Shown here: piece by piece, positions 1-6,869 of the stretch | Layout of the letters: every line of letters begins with the position of its first letter | Numbering within the stretch: position 1 is the stretch's first letter | Assembly (NCBI GenBank): GCA_030606635.1 | Contig: JAUWGA010000050.1 | Location: forward strand, 1 to 10,551 | Reading direction: 5' to 3' | Source: Methanosarcinales archaeon | GTDB taxonomy: Archaea; Halobacteriota; Methanosarcinia; Methanosarcinales; Methanogasteraceae | Length of the DNA: 10,551 nucleotides | Position numbers and translations under genes: made by a program | The notes under the pieces: generated by a model | The model's database searches: none | What the model was told of the DNA's origin: nothing | What the model saw: only the letters and a program-made list of their open reading frames with translations

Positions 1-32
1 AGCAGCACCGAAGGCAGCAGCGGCGCAGCCAT
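1..32 (-). CDS. Possible start of a further gene, cut by the window edge
   Basis: On the minus strand an ATG at 32-30 opens a frame that stays open to the window edge and reads MAAPLLPSVL. A GGAG lies nine bases upstream, which is an acceptable ribosome binding site. It would be the next gene after hdrA, 51 bases beyond its stop. Ten codons are too few to identify a family. The start does not resemble the usual beginnings of HdrB or HdrC. Low confidence. Confidence 0.25.
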   Translation of the reverse strand, partial: MAAPLLPSVL

Positions 33-83
33 TTACACAAACTCCGGGTTATCTGTTTACCCCACGTTACTTGCGCATATTCG

Positions 84-2402
84 TCATGCAGACAGTTCCG
101 ACCCGATCGGACCGATTCCTTTCAGTTCATCCACGAAATCGGAGACGATCTCCACGAACCGCTCGCTCTCGGATGCATCGATCCATTCAACGCGCAACCT
201 CGCCGCATCAATCCCGACCCCTGCAAGCAGACCCGAAAGCGCAGCCATCCTGTGCTCTGCATCCTCATTCCCGTGTATATAATGGCACTCGCCGATCTTG
301 CATCCGGCAACGAGCACACCATCAGCGCCGCACCCAAACGCCTCGAGCACAAAACCCGGATTGACGCGTCCTGCGCACATCACCCGGATCACCCGGATGT
401 TGGTCGGATACGTGATGTGCAGCACGCCTGTCAGGTCTGCACATGCATAAGCACACCAGTTGCAGAGAAACGCAACGATCAGCGGACACTCGTTCTTTGT
501 AAGCGTGCGGATGTGCGAGAGGATCTGGGCGTCGGTGTGCATGTACGGCTCGAGTGCACCTTCCGGACACGCGGCACTACACGAACCGCAGCCCTTGCAG
601 GCGAGTTCATCGACCACTGCCTTGCCATGCACCATCCTGATGCTTCCGAATTTGCAGACACTCATGCAGAGAGCGCATCCGATGCACTTATCCGCGTCCA
701 CATGCGCGCTCATCGGGTCGATCGCCAGATGGTCGAGCGAAAGCAAGGTCTTTACTCTGGAAGCAGCGGCAGCCGCTTGCGCAATCGATGTCTGGATGTC
801 CTTTGGTCCTGATGCGCACCCTGCTATGAAGATACCGTCGGTAGGCGATTCCACCGGTCTTAATTTCGGATGCGCCACCTGCATAAACCCGTCCGATCCG
901 GTCTGCATATCGATGCCGATCTCGCGCTCAGCCTCGACTCCTACCGAGAGGACGACAAGGTCGCACTCCTCCTCAGTAATCCCGTCGTCTGCCAGCGTAT
1001 CCTCGTACCTGATAACAGCGCTTTCCCCGTGCGTCAGCACCTCTGCGACCTTGCCACGTATGAAATCGACCCCGAGTTCCTGTGTGCGCTGGTAATATTC
1101 CTCATAACCGCTGCCACATGCTCGTATGTCGATATAATGGATCGAGATGTCTGCATCAGGGTTTTTTTTCTTGATCGCCTGCGCACTCTTGATTGCAGCC
1201 ATGCAGCAGACGAGAGAACAGTAGTTATTGCCAACGGTCGCATCTCTTGACCCGACGCACTGGATGAATGCGATTCTCTGCGCAAGCTCTCCTGTCGACG
1301 GTCGGATTGCGCGTCCGTACGTGGGTCCGCTCGCATTCAGCATCCGTTCGAGTTGCAGCGACGTGATCACGTCCTTATGCCGTCCGTAGCCGTACTCCTC
1401 CTTGCGTGCCGCATCAAACGGCTTCCATCCGGTTGCAACGATGATTGCGCCCACATCGAACTCAAACTCCTCTTCCTTCTGGAAATAATCGATAGCGTCC
1501 AGCGGACATGCCTCTTCGCACAATCCGCAGCCGACGCAGTGCTCATCGATGCACGCAATCATGGGCACAGACTGCGGCATCGGAACGTAGATCGCCTTCC
1601 TGACCCCGATGTCGTAATCGAACTGGTTAGGAACGGTGATCGGGCATACATGCGCACAGTCGTCGATGCAGCCCTTGCAGATATCTTCTTTGATGAATCG
1701 TGGTTTCTTGATGCCGCGCACCCTGAAATTGCCAACACTTCCCCCTACCTTCGTGATCTCCGCGTACGTGTAGAGATCGATGTTCCGGTGGTTGAGGACA
1801 TCGGTCATCTTCGGCGCGATGATGCAGATCGCGCAGTCGTTTGTCGGGAAGAGACTCCCGTACAGAGCCGCCCGTCCCCCTATAGTCGGTTCCCTCTCGA
1901 TCAGGTGCACTTTCATGCCGCTATCTGCCAGATCGAGCGCAGCGGTCATGCCCGCGATCCCGGCTCCGATGACGAGCGCATCCTGGTTGATCGGGATCGT
2001 CCGTTTCGGGATCGGGGCGAGTTCTCTTGCCTCTGCTACGCCCATGCGCACCAGATCGATCGCTTTCTGGGTCGCAAGCGCAGGGTTATCGGCATGAACC
2101 CATGAGCACTGCTCGCGAATGTTCACCATCACCAGAAGATACGGATTCAGTCCTGAATCCTCAAGCAGGCGCTCGAAGGTTGTCTGGTGCATACGCGGCG
2201 AACACGCGGCTACGACGACGCGGTCAACGCCGCTTTCGATATCGGCTCTGATCTCTTCCTGCCCTGCATCGGAACATGCAAAATCGATATCCCTGGCGAT
2301 GCGAACGTCGCCAAACGTTGCAGCCTCCGCTACGATCGCATCGATATCAAGGACTCCACCGATGTTTAGCCCGCAGTGACAGATGTATACTCCGATTTGC
2401 AT
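84..2402 (-). CDS. hdrA: Heterodisulfide reductase subunit A fused to an MvhD-type domain
   Basis: A 772-residue HdrA, the FAD and iron-sulfur subunit that in methanogens and relatives splits electron pairs between ferredoxin and CoM-S-S-CoB. The N-terminal domain has Cys8, Cys10, Cys43 and Cys67. A flavin-binding GAGIAG lies at 146-151, with the HdrA-typical Cys190/Cys193 pair after it. An inserted ferredoxin segment carries clusters at Cys242-253 and Cys289-299, and a second ferredoxin domain has Cys573-583 and Cys602-612. From about residue 638 an MvhD/FrhD-like domain follows, with Cys647, 650, 654, 676, 691, 701 and 706; in MvhD such cysteines bind a [2Fe-2S] cluster that receives electrons from a partner dehydrogenase. 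The same fusion is known in HdrA2 of Methanosarcina acetivorans. No Shine-Dalgarno precedes the ATG, but a TATA box implies a nearly leaderless mRNA. HdrB and HdrC are not visible. The family call is firm; which electron donor it uses is not. Confidence 0.96.
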   Translation of the reverse strand: MQIGVYICHCGLNIGGVLDIDAIVAEAATFGDVRIARDIDFACSDAGQEEIRADIESGVDRVVVAACSPRMHQTTFERLLEDSGLNPYLLVMVNIREQCSWVHADNPALATQKAIDLVRMGVAEARELAPIPKRTIPINQDALVIGAGIAGMTAALDLADSGMKVHLIEREPTIGGRAALYGSLFPTNDCAICIIAPKMTDVLNHRNIDLYTYAEITKVGGSVGNFRVRGIKKPRFIKEDICKGCIDDCAHVCPITVPNQFDYDIGVRKAIYVPMPQSVPMIACIDEHCVGCGLCEEACPLDAIDYFQKEEEFEFDVGAIIVATGWKPFDAARKEEYGYGRHKDVITSLQLERMLNASGPTYGRAIRPSTGELAQRIAFIQCVGSRDATVGNNYCSLVCCMAAIKSAQAIKKKNPDADISIHYIDIRACGSGYEEYYQRTQELGVDFIRGKVAEVLTHGESAVIRYEDTLADDGITEEECDLVVLSVGVEAEREIGIDMQTGSDGFMQVAHPKLRPVESPTDGIFIAGCASGPKDIQTSIAQAAAAASRVKTLLSLDHLAIDPMSAHVDADKCIGCALCMSVCKFGSIRMVHGKAVVDELACKGCGSCSAACPEGALEPYMHTDAQILSHIRTLTKNECPLIVAFLCNWCAYACADLTGVLHITYPTNIRVIRVMCAGRVNPGFVLEAFGCGADGVLVAGCKIGECHYIHGNEDAEHRMAALSGLLAGVGIDAARLRVEWIDASESERFVEIVSDFVDELKGIGPIGSELSA

Positions 2403-2427
2403 ATCGCTGATCGTGGTTTATTTACGG

Positions 2428-2438
2428 TTATAAATAGA
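2428..2438 (-). promoter_or_regulatory. TATA box of hdrA, implying a nearly leaderless transcript
   Basis: The minus strand reads CTATTTATAA here. Its centre is about 31 bases before the hdrA ATG, so initiation about 27 bases downstream would fall at roughly 2406, only a few bases before the start codon. This agrees with the lack of a Shine-Dalgarno sequence. Seen by inspection; the transcription start is inferred. Confidence 0.6.
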
Positions 2439-2502
2439 TAAACCCCTTCATGCCGGTTGGTGATTGCTCATGGTGGCGGGATGTGATCTCGAGTTGTGGG
2501 TC

Positions 2503-2515
2503 GATACAAAAAAGA
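2503..2515 (-). terminator. Possible oligo-T terminator after the toxin gene
   Basis: The minus strand has CTTCTTTTTTG about 35 bases after the toxin stop and before the hdrA promoter. Archaeal RNA polymerase commonly stops on short T runs. There is no convincing hairpin with it. The position between two separately promoted genes makes it plausible. Confidence 0.35.
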
Positions 2516-2546
2516 AGACAGCTAAGATCCGATTATGCCAATATTT

Positions 2547-2804
2547 TTAATCATATACCTTTGACCTCTTATCAATTTTTACTACACCTATCCGATTGTT
2601 CTGATAATCCACCTCATAGAGGATCCTGCAATCGCCAACCCGTATTCTAAACAGACTTCCAGCGCCTTCAACTCTTTTTGTATCGTGGATAATCGGATCG
2701 TTTCTTAATTTCTCTATTTTCTCTATTAATCGCCTGGCGAGGACTTTATCTGCCTTCTTTAGAAATCTCTTTGACCTGCTGGAATAACTCACATCAAACA
2801 TCAT
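2547..2804 (-). CDS. RelE/ParE-family toxin
   Basis: An 85-residue small basic protein with the RelE/ParE fold signature: an N-terminal strand (FDVSYSSRSKRFLKKA), two helices rich in Lys and Arg, then the conserved pattern LFRIRVGDCRILYEVD, and a C-terminal end KIDKRSKVYD that corresponds to the HRREVY end of many RelE proteins. RelE toxins cut mRNA on the ribosome; ParE relatives act on gyrase, and sequence inspection alone does not separate the two. The length is normal and the gene looks intact. Its ATG overlaps the TGA of the preceding gene (ATGA), a sign of translational coupling, and that gene has the features of an antitoxin. A second in-frame ATG directly follows the first. Confidence 0.9.
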   Translation of the reverse strand: MMFDVSYSSRSKRFLKKADKVLARRLIEKIEKLRNDPIIHDTKRVEGAGSLFRIRVGDCRILYEVDYQNNRIGVVKIDKRSKVYD

Positions 2805-3001
2805 AATCCCAGCTCTTTTTTGAGATCTTCGTGTGACGTCAGCCTCCCTTCGGATTTTTCCATGTTGTACTCTTGTAATGCCTTATAGTCGTCTTCCGTA
2901 ATTATGCAGTCCATATCCGCCATACGCGCCTTTATCTCCATCAATTCCCTCTTTACAAATTCCAGGTCCCTGTGTATCATATCCAATGTTATTGTTTCCA
3001 T
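2801..3001 (-). CDS. Antitoxin of the RelE-type pair
   Basis: A 66-residue acidic protein directly upstream of, and overlapping, the toxin gene. Residues 1-35 form a charged amphipathic helix (HRDLEFVKRELMEIKARM), and the C-terminal end (SHEDLKKELGL) resembles the toxin-binding tail of small RelB-like antitoxins common in methanogenic archaea. No helix-turn-helix or ribbon-helix-helix DNA-binding domain is evident, so autoregulation may need another factor or the helical N-terminus. A strong AAGGAGG ribosome binding site lies 11 bases ahead of the ATG, slightly further than usual; the toxin has none of comparable strength, which fits higher antitoxin synthesis. Identification rests on gene order, size and overlap more than on a unique motif. 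Confidence 0.8.
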   Translation of the reverse strand: METITLDMIHRDLEFVKRELMEIKARMADMDCIITEDDYKALQEYNMEKSEGRLTSHEDLKKELGL

Positions 3002-3071
3002 CTTTCCAAAAACCTCCTTTCTTTCTTGTTTGCTATGGAATTTAGTTATCTGCCATGATTATTATGCATTT

Positions 3072-3203
3072 TCACAGCGTATCCGCATCTACGTGTTTCA
3101 ATTCGCCAGAATGGACCTGCCAGCCATCTGCACCTGCCGTGGTGCAGGTGAGGGCTGCAAGCAAGAGAAGCGTCGCTGCAGCGATCCATAGTCTCGCGAT
3201 CAT
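3072..3203 (-). pseudogene. Remnant of a second secreted beta-helix gene (signal peptide only)
   Basis: The frame begins at an ATG five bases after the stop of the beta-helix gene and ends after 43 codons. It encodes a clear signal peptide (basic MIAR, hydrophobic core LWIAAATLLLLAAL, then TAGA) followed by DGWQVHSGE. That matches DDWHVNSGE just after the signal peptide of the neighbouring beta-helix protein, and the DNA agreement continues codon by codon past this point (32 of 40 bases over the best stretch). After that SIQ has become LKH, and the frame ends at DADTL, which could match the neighbour's GGDTI after a small deletion. I infer a paralogue that has lost nearly all of its coding sequence. 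It could still be translated, by coupling, into a short exported peptide. Confidence 0.6.
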
Positions 3204-3208
3204 CTCTC

Positions 3209-4930
3209 TCAGCACCCACAGTGGAGTGAGTATCCCGTCGGATTGTTGATGTACCCCATCAGCAGTAGCACATCGAGACTGTTGATGTGTCCGTTGCCAT
3301 CGATATCGCCGATGCAATGGTCAACCGGAGTGCCTTTGACGACATACTCCAGCAGGAGCAGGAGATCAACCGTGTCGATCGTCTCGTCGCCGGTTATGTC
3401 GCCGCAGGTCGCAGGAGCAACCAGCGGCAGGTGATCTCGATTCGATCCGCCGCCGATGTTGTGTGCTGCCTCGCCGAACCCATCGCCGTCTGCATCATTT
3501 CCAGCATAGTCGCTCCAGTAGTTGCCGCCGATCTCGGGACCGCCCACGATGTTTGGTCCCGTGGTGTTGGTGGTGTTCCAGATGTTTGCGCCGTCATCGT
3601 AGGCGTTCTGGGTGTTTGCGAGGTAGTTATCGTAAACCAAGTTGCCACTCGAAGATCCCATCCTAATACCGCGATCGTTGTTCGAGATCGTATTGCTGGC
3701 GAAGGTGTTATTTACGGAATTTATCAGGTAGATCCCCTGGTCATTCCCTGAAATGGTGTTGTTGATGAAGACACTATCATCGGATATGTGAAAATAAACA
3801 CCGTGTCCGAAATTGTTTGAGATGGTGTTGTTGATGAAACGATTGGGTTTGTGGTTCGTAGAATAGATACCGTGTCCGGAATTGTTTGAGATGATGTTGT
3901 TTACAAAGGTATTGTCACGTGCATCGTTTATGCTGACGCCATCCCCCATGCAGTTTGAGAAGAGGTTGTCCATGATCTCATTTTCATCAGACGAATACCC
4001 GAAAGAGATTCCGTGATGGTTGTTCGAGACTGTATTATTAAGGACCGTTGAATCGCTGACGAAACTCAGATAAATCCCGTCCCCGCCCCTGACTGTGTTA
4101 TTCTCAATCGTCACGTTGGTTCCCGCCGCAACCGTCAGATGGGTAATATCCATTCCACCAATCGTAATGTCACAAACACCATAGAGATAGTATACCGGTT
4201 TTCCATTGACGGTATTGCTCGTATCTATGGAATGGTCATAGTCGGACTCGATACTCTCAAGTACCTCGATGCCACAATCGTTGTCTTCAAACGTGTTCCC
4301 CCTCAGTGTGTTGTTTCCTCCGCTGTAGGTCATAATGATGCCATACTCGTTGCCTGATATGCTGTTGTTGAGTGCTCTATTGTCCTGAGCAGCCAAGCGC
4401 ATACTGATACCGTACATGTTATCCGATACCGTGTTATTGGTTATGATATTCTTGCTTGAGCAGCGGATGCCATTACATGTGTTCGATTCGACGGTGTTGT
4501 TTGCCACGGTATTGCTGTTGCTCCCGCCCCACATCTCGACTCCATCCCTGTTATAGCGTATGATATTCTCGGACAGAACAATGTTATCGTGCGAAAATAA
4601 GAGTACTCCAACACCATCATCACCATCCCCGCTATTCTGTACCGTGAATCTGGTGAACGTCACGTCATCAGCAGCTATATTGACGACACCACCGGTTCCG
4701 CCACCATCTATAATCGTTGTCTCTCTGCTTTCGCCCCGCAGCGTGAGCGTCTTGTTCACGACCACGTTCTCGGTGTATGTTCCGGCATGTACATAGATCG
4801 TGTCGCCGCCGGATGCGCTGTTGATTGCCGCCTGTATCGATTCACCCGAATTGACATGCCAGTCATCTGCGCCCGCGGCGTAGGCAAATGCTGTGAGGAT
4901 GAGTATCGCTTCTGTGATGTATCGTTTCAT
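3209..4930 (-). CDS. Secreted NosD-type parallel beta-helix protein with C-terminal dockerin
   Basis: A 573-residue exported protein. Residues 1-20 form a signal peptide ending near AYAAGA. Residues 28-60 carry the family opening (GESIQAAI, then GDTIYVHAGTYTENV). About 90-440 is a right-handed parallel beta-helix of 22-23-residue coils with recurring NNTISNN and GI motifs, as in NosD/CASH proteins that bind or process carbohydrate. The segment NTVNGKPVYYL (239-249) and GGNYWSDY (468-475) are typical of this group. Residues 509-562 are a type I dockerin: two calcium loops starting at Asp511 and Asp542, each followed by an LLLL-type helix. Loop one has Glu in place of the usual Gly. Dockerins bind cohesins, so the protein may be part of a surface complex; no cohesin gene is visible. 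Its start is two bases after the upstream stop, with GAGGGGG inside that gene as ribosome binding site. The carbohydrate target is unknown. Confidence 0.92.
   Translation of the reverse strand: MKRYITEAILILTAFAYAAGADDWHVNSGESIQAAINSASGGDTIYVHAGTYTENVVVNKTLTLRGESRETTIIDGGGTGGVVNIAADDVTFTRFTVQNSGDGDDGVGVLLFSHDNIVLSENIIRYNRDGVEMWGGSNSNTVANNTVESNTCNGIRCSSKNIITNNTVSDNMYGISMRLAAQDNRALNNSISGNEYGIIMTYSGGNNTLRGNTFEDNDCGIEVLESIESDYDHSIDTSNTVNGKPVYYLYGVCDITIGGMDITHLTVAAGTNVTIENNTVRGGDGIYLSFVSDSTVLNNTVSNNHHGISFGYSSDENEIMDNLFSNCMGDGVSINDARDNTFVNNIISNNSGHGIYSTNHKPNRFINNTISNNFGHGVYFHISDDSVFINNTISGNDQGIYLINSVNNTFASNTISNNDRGIRMGSSSGNLVYDNYLANTQNAYDDGANIWNTTNTTGPNIVGGPEIGGNYWSDYAGNDADGDGFGEAAHNIGGGSNRDHLPLVAPATCGDITGDETIDTVDLLLLLEYVVKGTPVDHCIGDIDGNGHINSLDVLLLMGYINNPTGYSLHCGC
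3640..4640 (-). repeat. Coding repeats of the beta-helix, about 66-69 bases per coil
   Basis: The coding sequence repeats with a period of about 22-23 codons. The clearest DNA pair lies at 3801-3838 and 3870-3907, exactly 69 bases apart, sharing the words ccgtgtccg and aattgtttgagat. This points to a fairly recent duplication of one coil; the other coils agree mainly at protein level. Confidence 0.75.
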
Positions 4931-4932
4931 GA

Positions 4933-5709
4933 TTAGACCCCCTCACACGGGCAGTTCAGCGGCTTGGAATAGGCACATGAGCAGTATGCGCACAGGTCGC
5001 TACCGGGATGTGCGGCACACCACTCGTCAGCCCAGTTACCAACATTATAATCGCAATCGTCCTCAGCGTTCAAATCCAAGAAATAGTTGCCATCCGGGTC
5101 GTAGCTCTCGATATCTGCGAAATCGAAGAGGATTTTGTCATTTGCGACGCAATAATCACGAACCTGATTGTTTCGCATATTCAGATTCCCGGTTTCGCCA
5201 CTTCCATCCGTATGCCCGGTCATGTAGATGAACCTCATATCAGGATACTCTGACTCCAGCATACACAGATTGTCGAGGTATCTCTGAGTGGTAGCCTCTG
5301 AATTACTCGACTGCTGCCCACACCATGACCACATCGAGAAATCGTAATTACCCATAGCAGCAACTGCCCGGGTTCTGTCCATTCCGCTTTCTCCGTCCCA
5401 GTAATCATCAGGGCTGATGTATGTTTCAGGAGGATTTCCATCATACAGCCGGAGCGCTGGTGGGTCTTCTACCGGAGGCAAGCCCTCAGTACTATTTACT
5501 CGTCTCGCAAAGCTGTATTCAGGATGCTGAGTTTCGAGTTTTTCGACGCCTGAAGTTATCTGACTGCCATGTGAAGTATGTGCATAGTGAATCGTTAAAT
5601 TCTTAGCTTTCTCAATCCACTCATCCGGAATCTCTGAGAGATCCGTGCATGTATGGTAAATAATAATCGCGTCTGCGCATGCAGACGGCACCATCGCTTC
5701 TTTCTTCAT
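4933..5709 (-). CDS. Conserved protein of unnamed family, probably extracellular
   Basis: A 258-residue protein I recognise by its conserved motifs but cannot name: IHYAHTSHGSQ (40-50), MWSWCGQ (126-132), FIYMTGHTDGSG (160-171) and FDFADIESYDPDG (195-207). Similar proteins occur in archaea and anaerobic bacteria, often secreted and sometimes carrying dockerins. The His/Ser-rich first motif and the GH motif suggest an SGNH-hydrolase-like enzyme, but that is a guess. The C-terminal 35 residues hold six cysteines, which fits life outside the cell. Oddly, the N-terminus (MKKEAMVPSACADA) has the ends of a signal peptide without the hydrophobic middle. The start is firm: GGAGG lies seven bases before the ATG and a TATA box upstream. 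It is the first gene of the secreted cluster, and the beta-helix gene follows after two bases. Confidence 0.7.
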   Translation of the reverse strand: MKKEAMVPSACADAIIIYHTCTDLSEIPDEWIEKAKNLTIHYAHTSHGSQITSGVEKLETQHPEYSFARRVNSTEGLPPVEDPPALRLYDGNPPETYISPDDYWDGESGMDRTRAVAAMGNYDFSMWSWCGQQSSNSEATTQRYLDNLCMLESEYPDMRFIYMTGHTDGSGETGNLNMRNNQVRDYCVANDKILFDFADIESYDPDGNYFLDLNAEDDCDYNVGNWADEWCAAHPGSDLCAYCSCAYSKPLNCPCEGV

Positions 5710-5771
5710 GATTTATCCTCCCTTTTTTCAGTTGGCAGGTAATGACGCGTATATCATTGTGCGCAACACAT

Positions 5772-5782
5772 CATATAAAAAG
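5772..5782 (-). promoter_or_regulatory. TATA box of the secreted-protein cluster
   Basis: The minus strand reads CTTTTTATATG. Initiation about 27 bases downstream would fall near 5750, giving a leader of about 40 bases that contains the GGGAGG ribosome binding site of the 258-residue protein gene. The beta-helix gene and the remnant follow with gaps of two and five bases and probably share this promoter. Confidence 0.55.
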
Positions 5783-6020
5783 CTAACGATTTTGCCGCGC
5801 ACTTATCACCCATCCTGTCATATTGTCTGCGACCGGTTGCGAAAGTAGATTGTGCCGATCGCCATAAGATAAATAGCATCATGGTAAACGCACTTGCCGG
5901 TCCGGCAGATGTACAGCGGATTTAAGCATTTGCCGATACTACCCCTGGGCGCTGGTTTGCGGTTCTCTCCCGCCCGCTTGCCGCAAGCGCGATCGCTCTT
6001 AACACTCCCAATCGAACCGG

Positions 6021-6060
6021 TGCCGCGCATACGCCCGGATGATGTCAGGCGGGCGCGGCA
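6021..6060 (-). terminator. Stem-loop after the CBS operon, possible terminator or RNA 3' end
   Basis: TGCCGCGC at 6021-6028 pairs perfectly with GCGCGGCA at 6053-6060, and inside it CGCC (6032-6035) can pair with GGCG (6048-6051) around a 12-base loop. It begins 21 bases after the stop of the last CBS gene. No T run follows on the minus strand, so it may stabilise or mark an RNA end rather than terminate by itself. Confidence 0.4.
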
Positions 6061-6081
6061 GATTAAAATATGAATTCAGGT

Positions 6082-6867
6082 TCAGGTCTGGGATGTCGCA
6101 CGCATCTTCGCGACAACATCCCTTCTGGTGATGAACCCGACCAGATCATCATCCAGATTGAGCACCGGAATCCCGCCGTACCCGTACTTAAGCATGAGAT
6201 TCACAACATCGGGTATGTTGGAGTTCGTGTACACGGTCCTGACGCCGCGGCTCATGATATCCACGGTCAGGAGATTCTTGACTCTGGTATCTTGTTGATT
6301 GGCAGTGACCAGACCACGGATCGCACGCATCGCCTTTGCTATGTCCTTCTCGGTTATGATACCGACCAGCCGGTAATCCTCAAGCACCGGGAGCCGCCCG
6401 ATGTCGTGATCCATCATCGTCCGCCGCACATGGACGACGCGATCGCCGGGCGAAGCAGTGATTGCTTTGTTCATAAATTCCGCAGCAAATCCAAAGACGG
6501 TCTGGGTCTTAAGAATCTCCTGCGGCGTGACCCAGCCGAGTATCTCATCATTATCCCGTACAATAAGGATGCCTTTCTGCTCCTGTAAAATCGATATGGC
6601 ATCGTTCACATCCATATCCGGAGGAACCACTGTGCACGCATCGCTGACCGCAGTGGCGACATGAAGCGAGGATGCTGGCAACCCCGCTTTTCTGCTCGTA
6701 CCGAGCGCACGCGCAATATCTCGCATGGTCAGCACACCTCTAAGTTTGCCTTTGCTCGTAACCATCAACCGTCTGGTATCATTCTTATCCATTAGATCCA
6801 GTGCGTGAGACAGATCTTCTGATTTTTCGATACGCACCGGCTCCACCATAATATCGCATACATTCAT
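6082..6867 (-). CDS. Four-CBS-domain protein, third of three
   Basis: A 261-residue soluble protein made of four CBS domains at about 1-55, 70-120, 126-180 and 198-256, with no other domain. CBS pairs bind adenosine ligands (AMP, ADP, ATP, SAM) in the cleft between repeats. The ligand-phosphate motif G-h-h-T-x-x-D is intact in domains 1 (GVLTMRD, 44-50), 3 (GIITEKD, 169-175) and 4 (GFITRRD, 244-250); domain 2 has GWVTPQE, with Glu for Asp. The size and layout match archaeal stand-alone CBS regulators such as the AMPK-gamma-like MJ1225. A GGGAG lies seven bases before the ATG, and only two bases separate it from the preceding gene, so the three form one transcript. The ligand and target are unknown. 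Confidence 0.92.
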   Translation of the reverse strand: MNVCDIMVEPVRIEKSEDLSHALDLMDKNDTRRLMVTSKGKLRGVLTMRDIARALGTSRKAGLPASSLHVATAVSDACTVVPPDMDVNDAISILQEQKGILIVRDNDEILGWVTPQEILKTQTVFGFAAEFMNKAITASPGDRVVHVRRTMMDHDIGRLPVLEDYRLVGIITEKDIAKAMRAIRGLVTANQQDTRVKNLLTVDIMSRGVRTVYTNSNIPDVVNLMLKYGYGGIPVLNLDDDLVGFITRRDVVAKMRATSQT

Positions 6868-6869
6868 GA

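Larger units (their letters stand above)
5710..6081. other. Gene-free interval with several palindromes
   Basis: These 372 bases separate the CBS operon from the secreted cluster. The part next to the secreted cluster is its A/T-rich promoter. The part from about 5890 to 6060 is GC-rich and holds TGCCGG-T-CCGGCA (5895-5907), CGCTTG-CCG-CAAGCG (5975-5989), GCGATCGC (5989-5996) and a longer inverted repeat (6021-6060). A minus-strand reading frame at 5818-6030 has no recognisable protein features. The segment may be the structured 3' end of the CBS transcript or a small RNA; neither is proven. Confidence 0.5.

Noticed and set aside
252..1250. Several long plus-strand reading frames opposite hdrA
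   Set aside because: They are antisense to a well-conserved gene, have no recognisable domains, and are typical shadows of a GC-rich coding strand.
1353..2105. A 250-codon plus-strand frame
   Set aside because: It is antisense to the flavin and ferredoxin part of HdrA; its composition is that of a mirror frame and no family is visible.
3287..3751. A 154-codon plus-strand frame opposite the dockerin end of the beta-helix gene
   Set aside because: It is antisense to a clearly identified gene and has no known features.
6005..6025. A T-loop-like GGTTCGATT on the minus strand suggesting a tRNA
   Set aside because: The flanking bases do not pair to form a T stem, and no acceptor or anticodon arm is found around it.
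5818..6030. A 70-codon minus-strand frame in the gap after the CBS operon
   Set aside because: No ribosome binding site or domain is visible, it runs through palindromes, and its start lies inside the stem-loop at 6021-6060.
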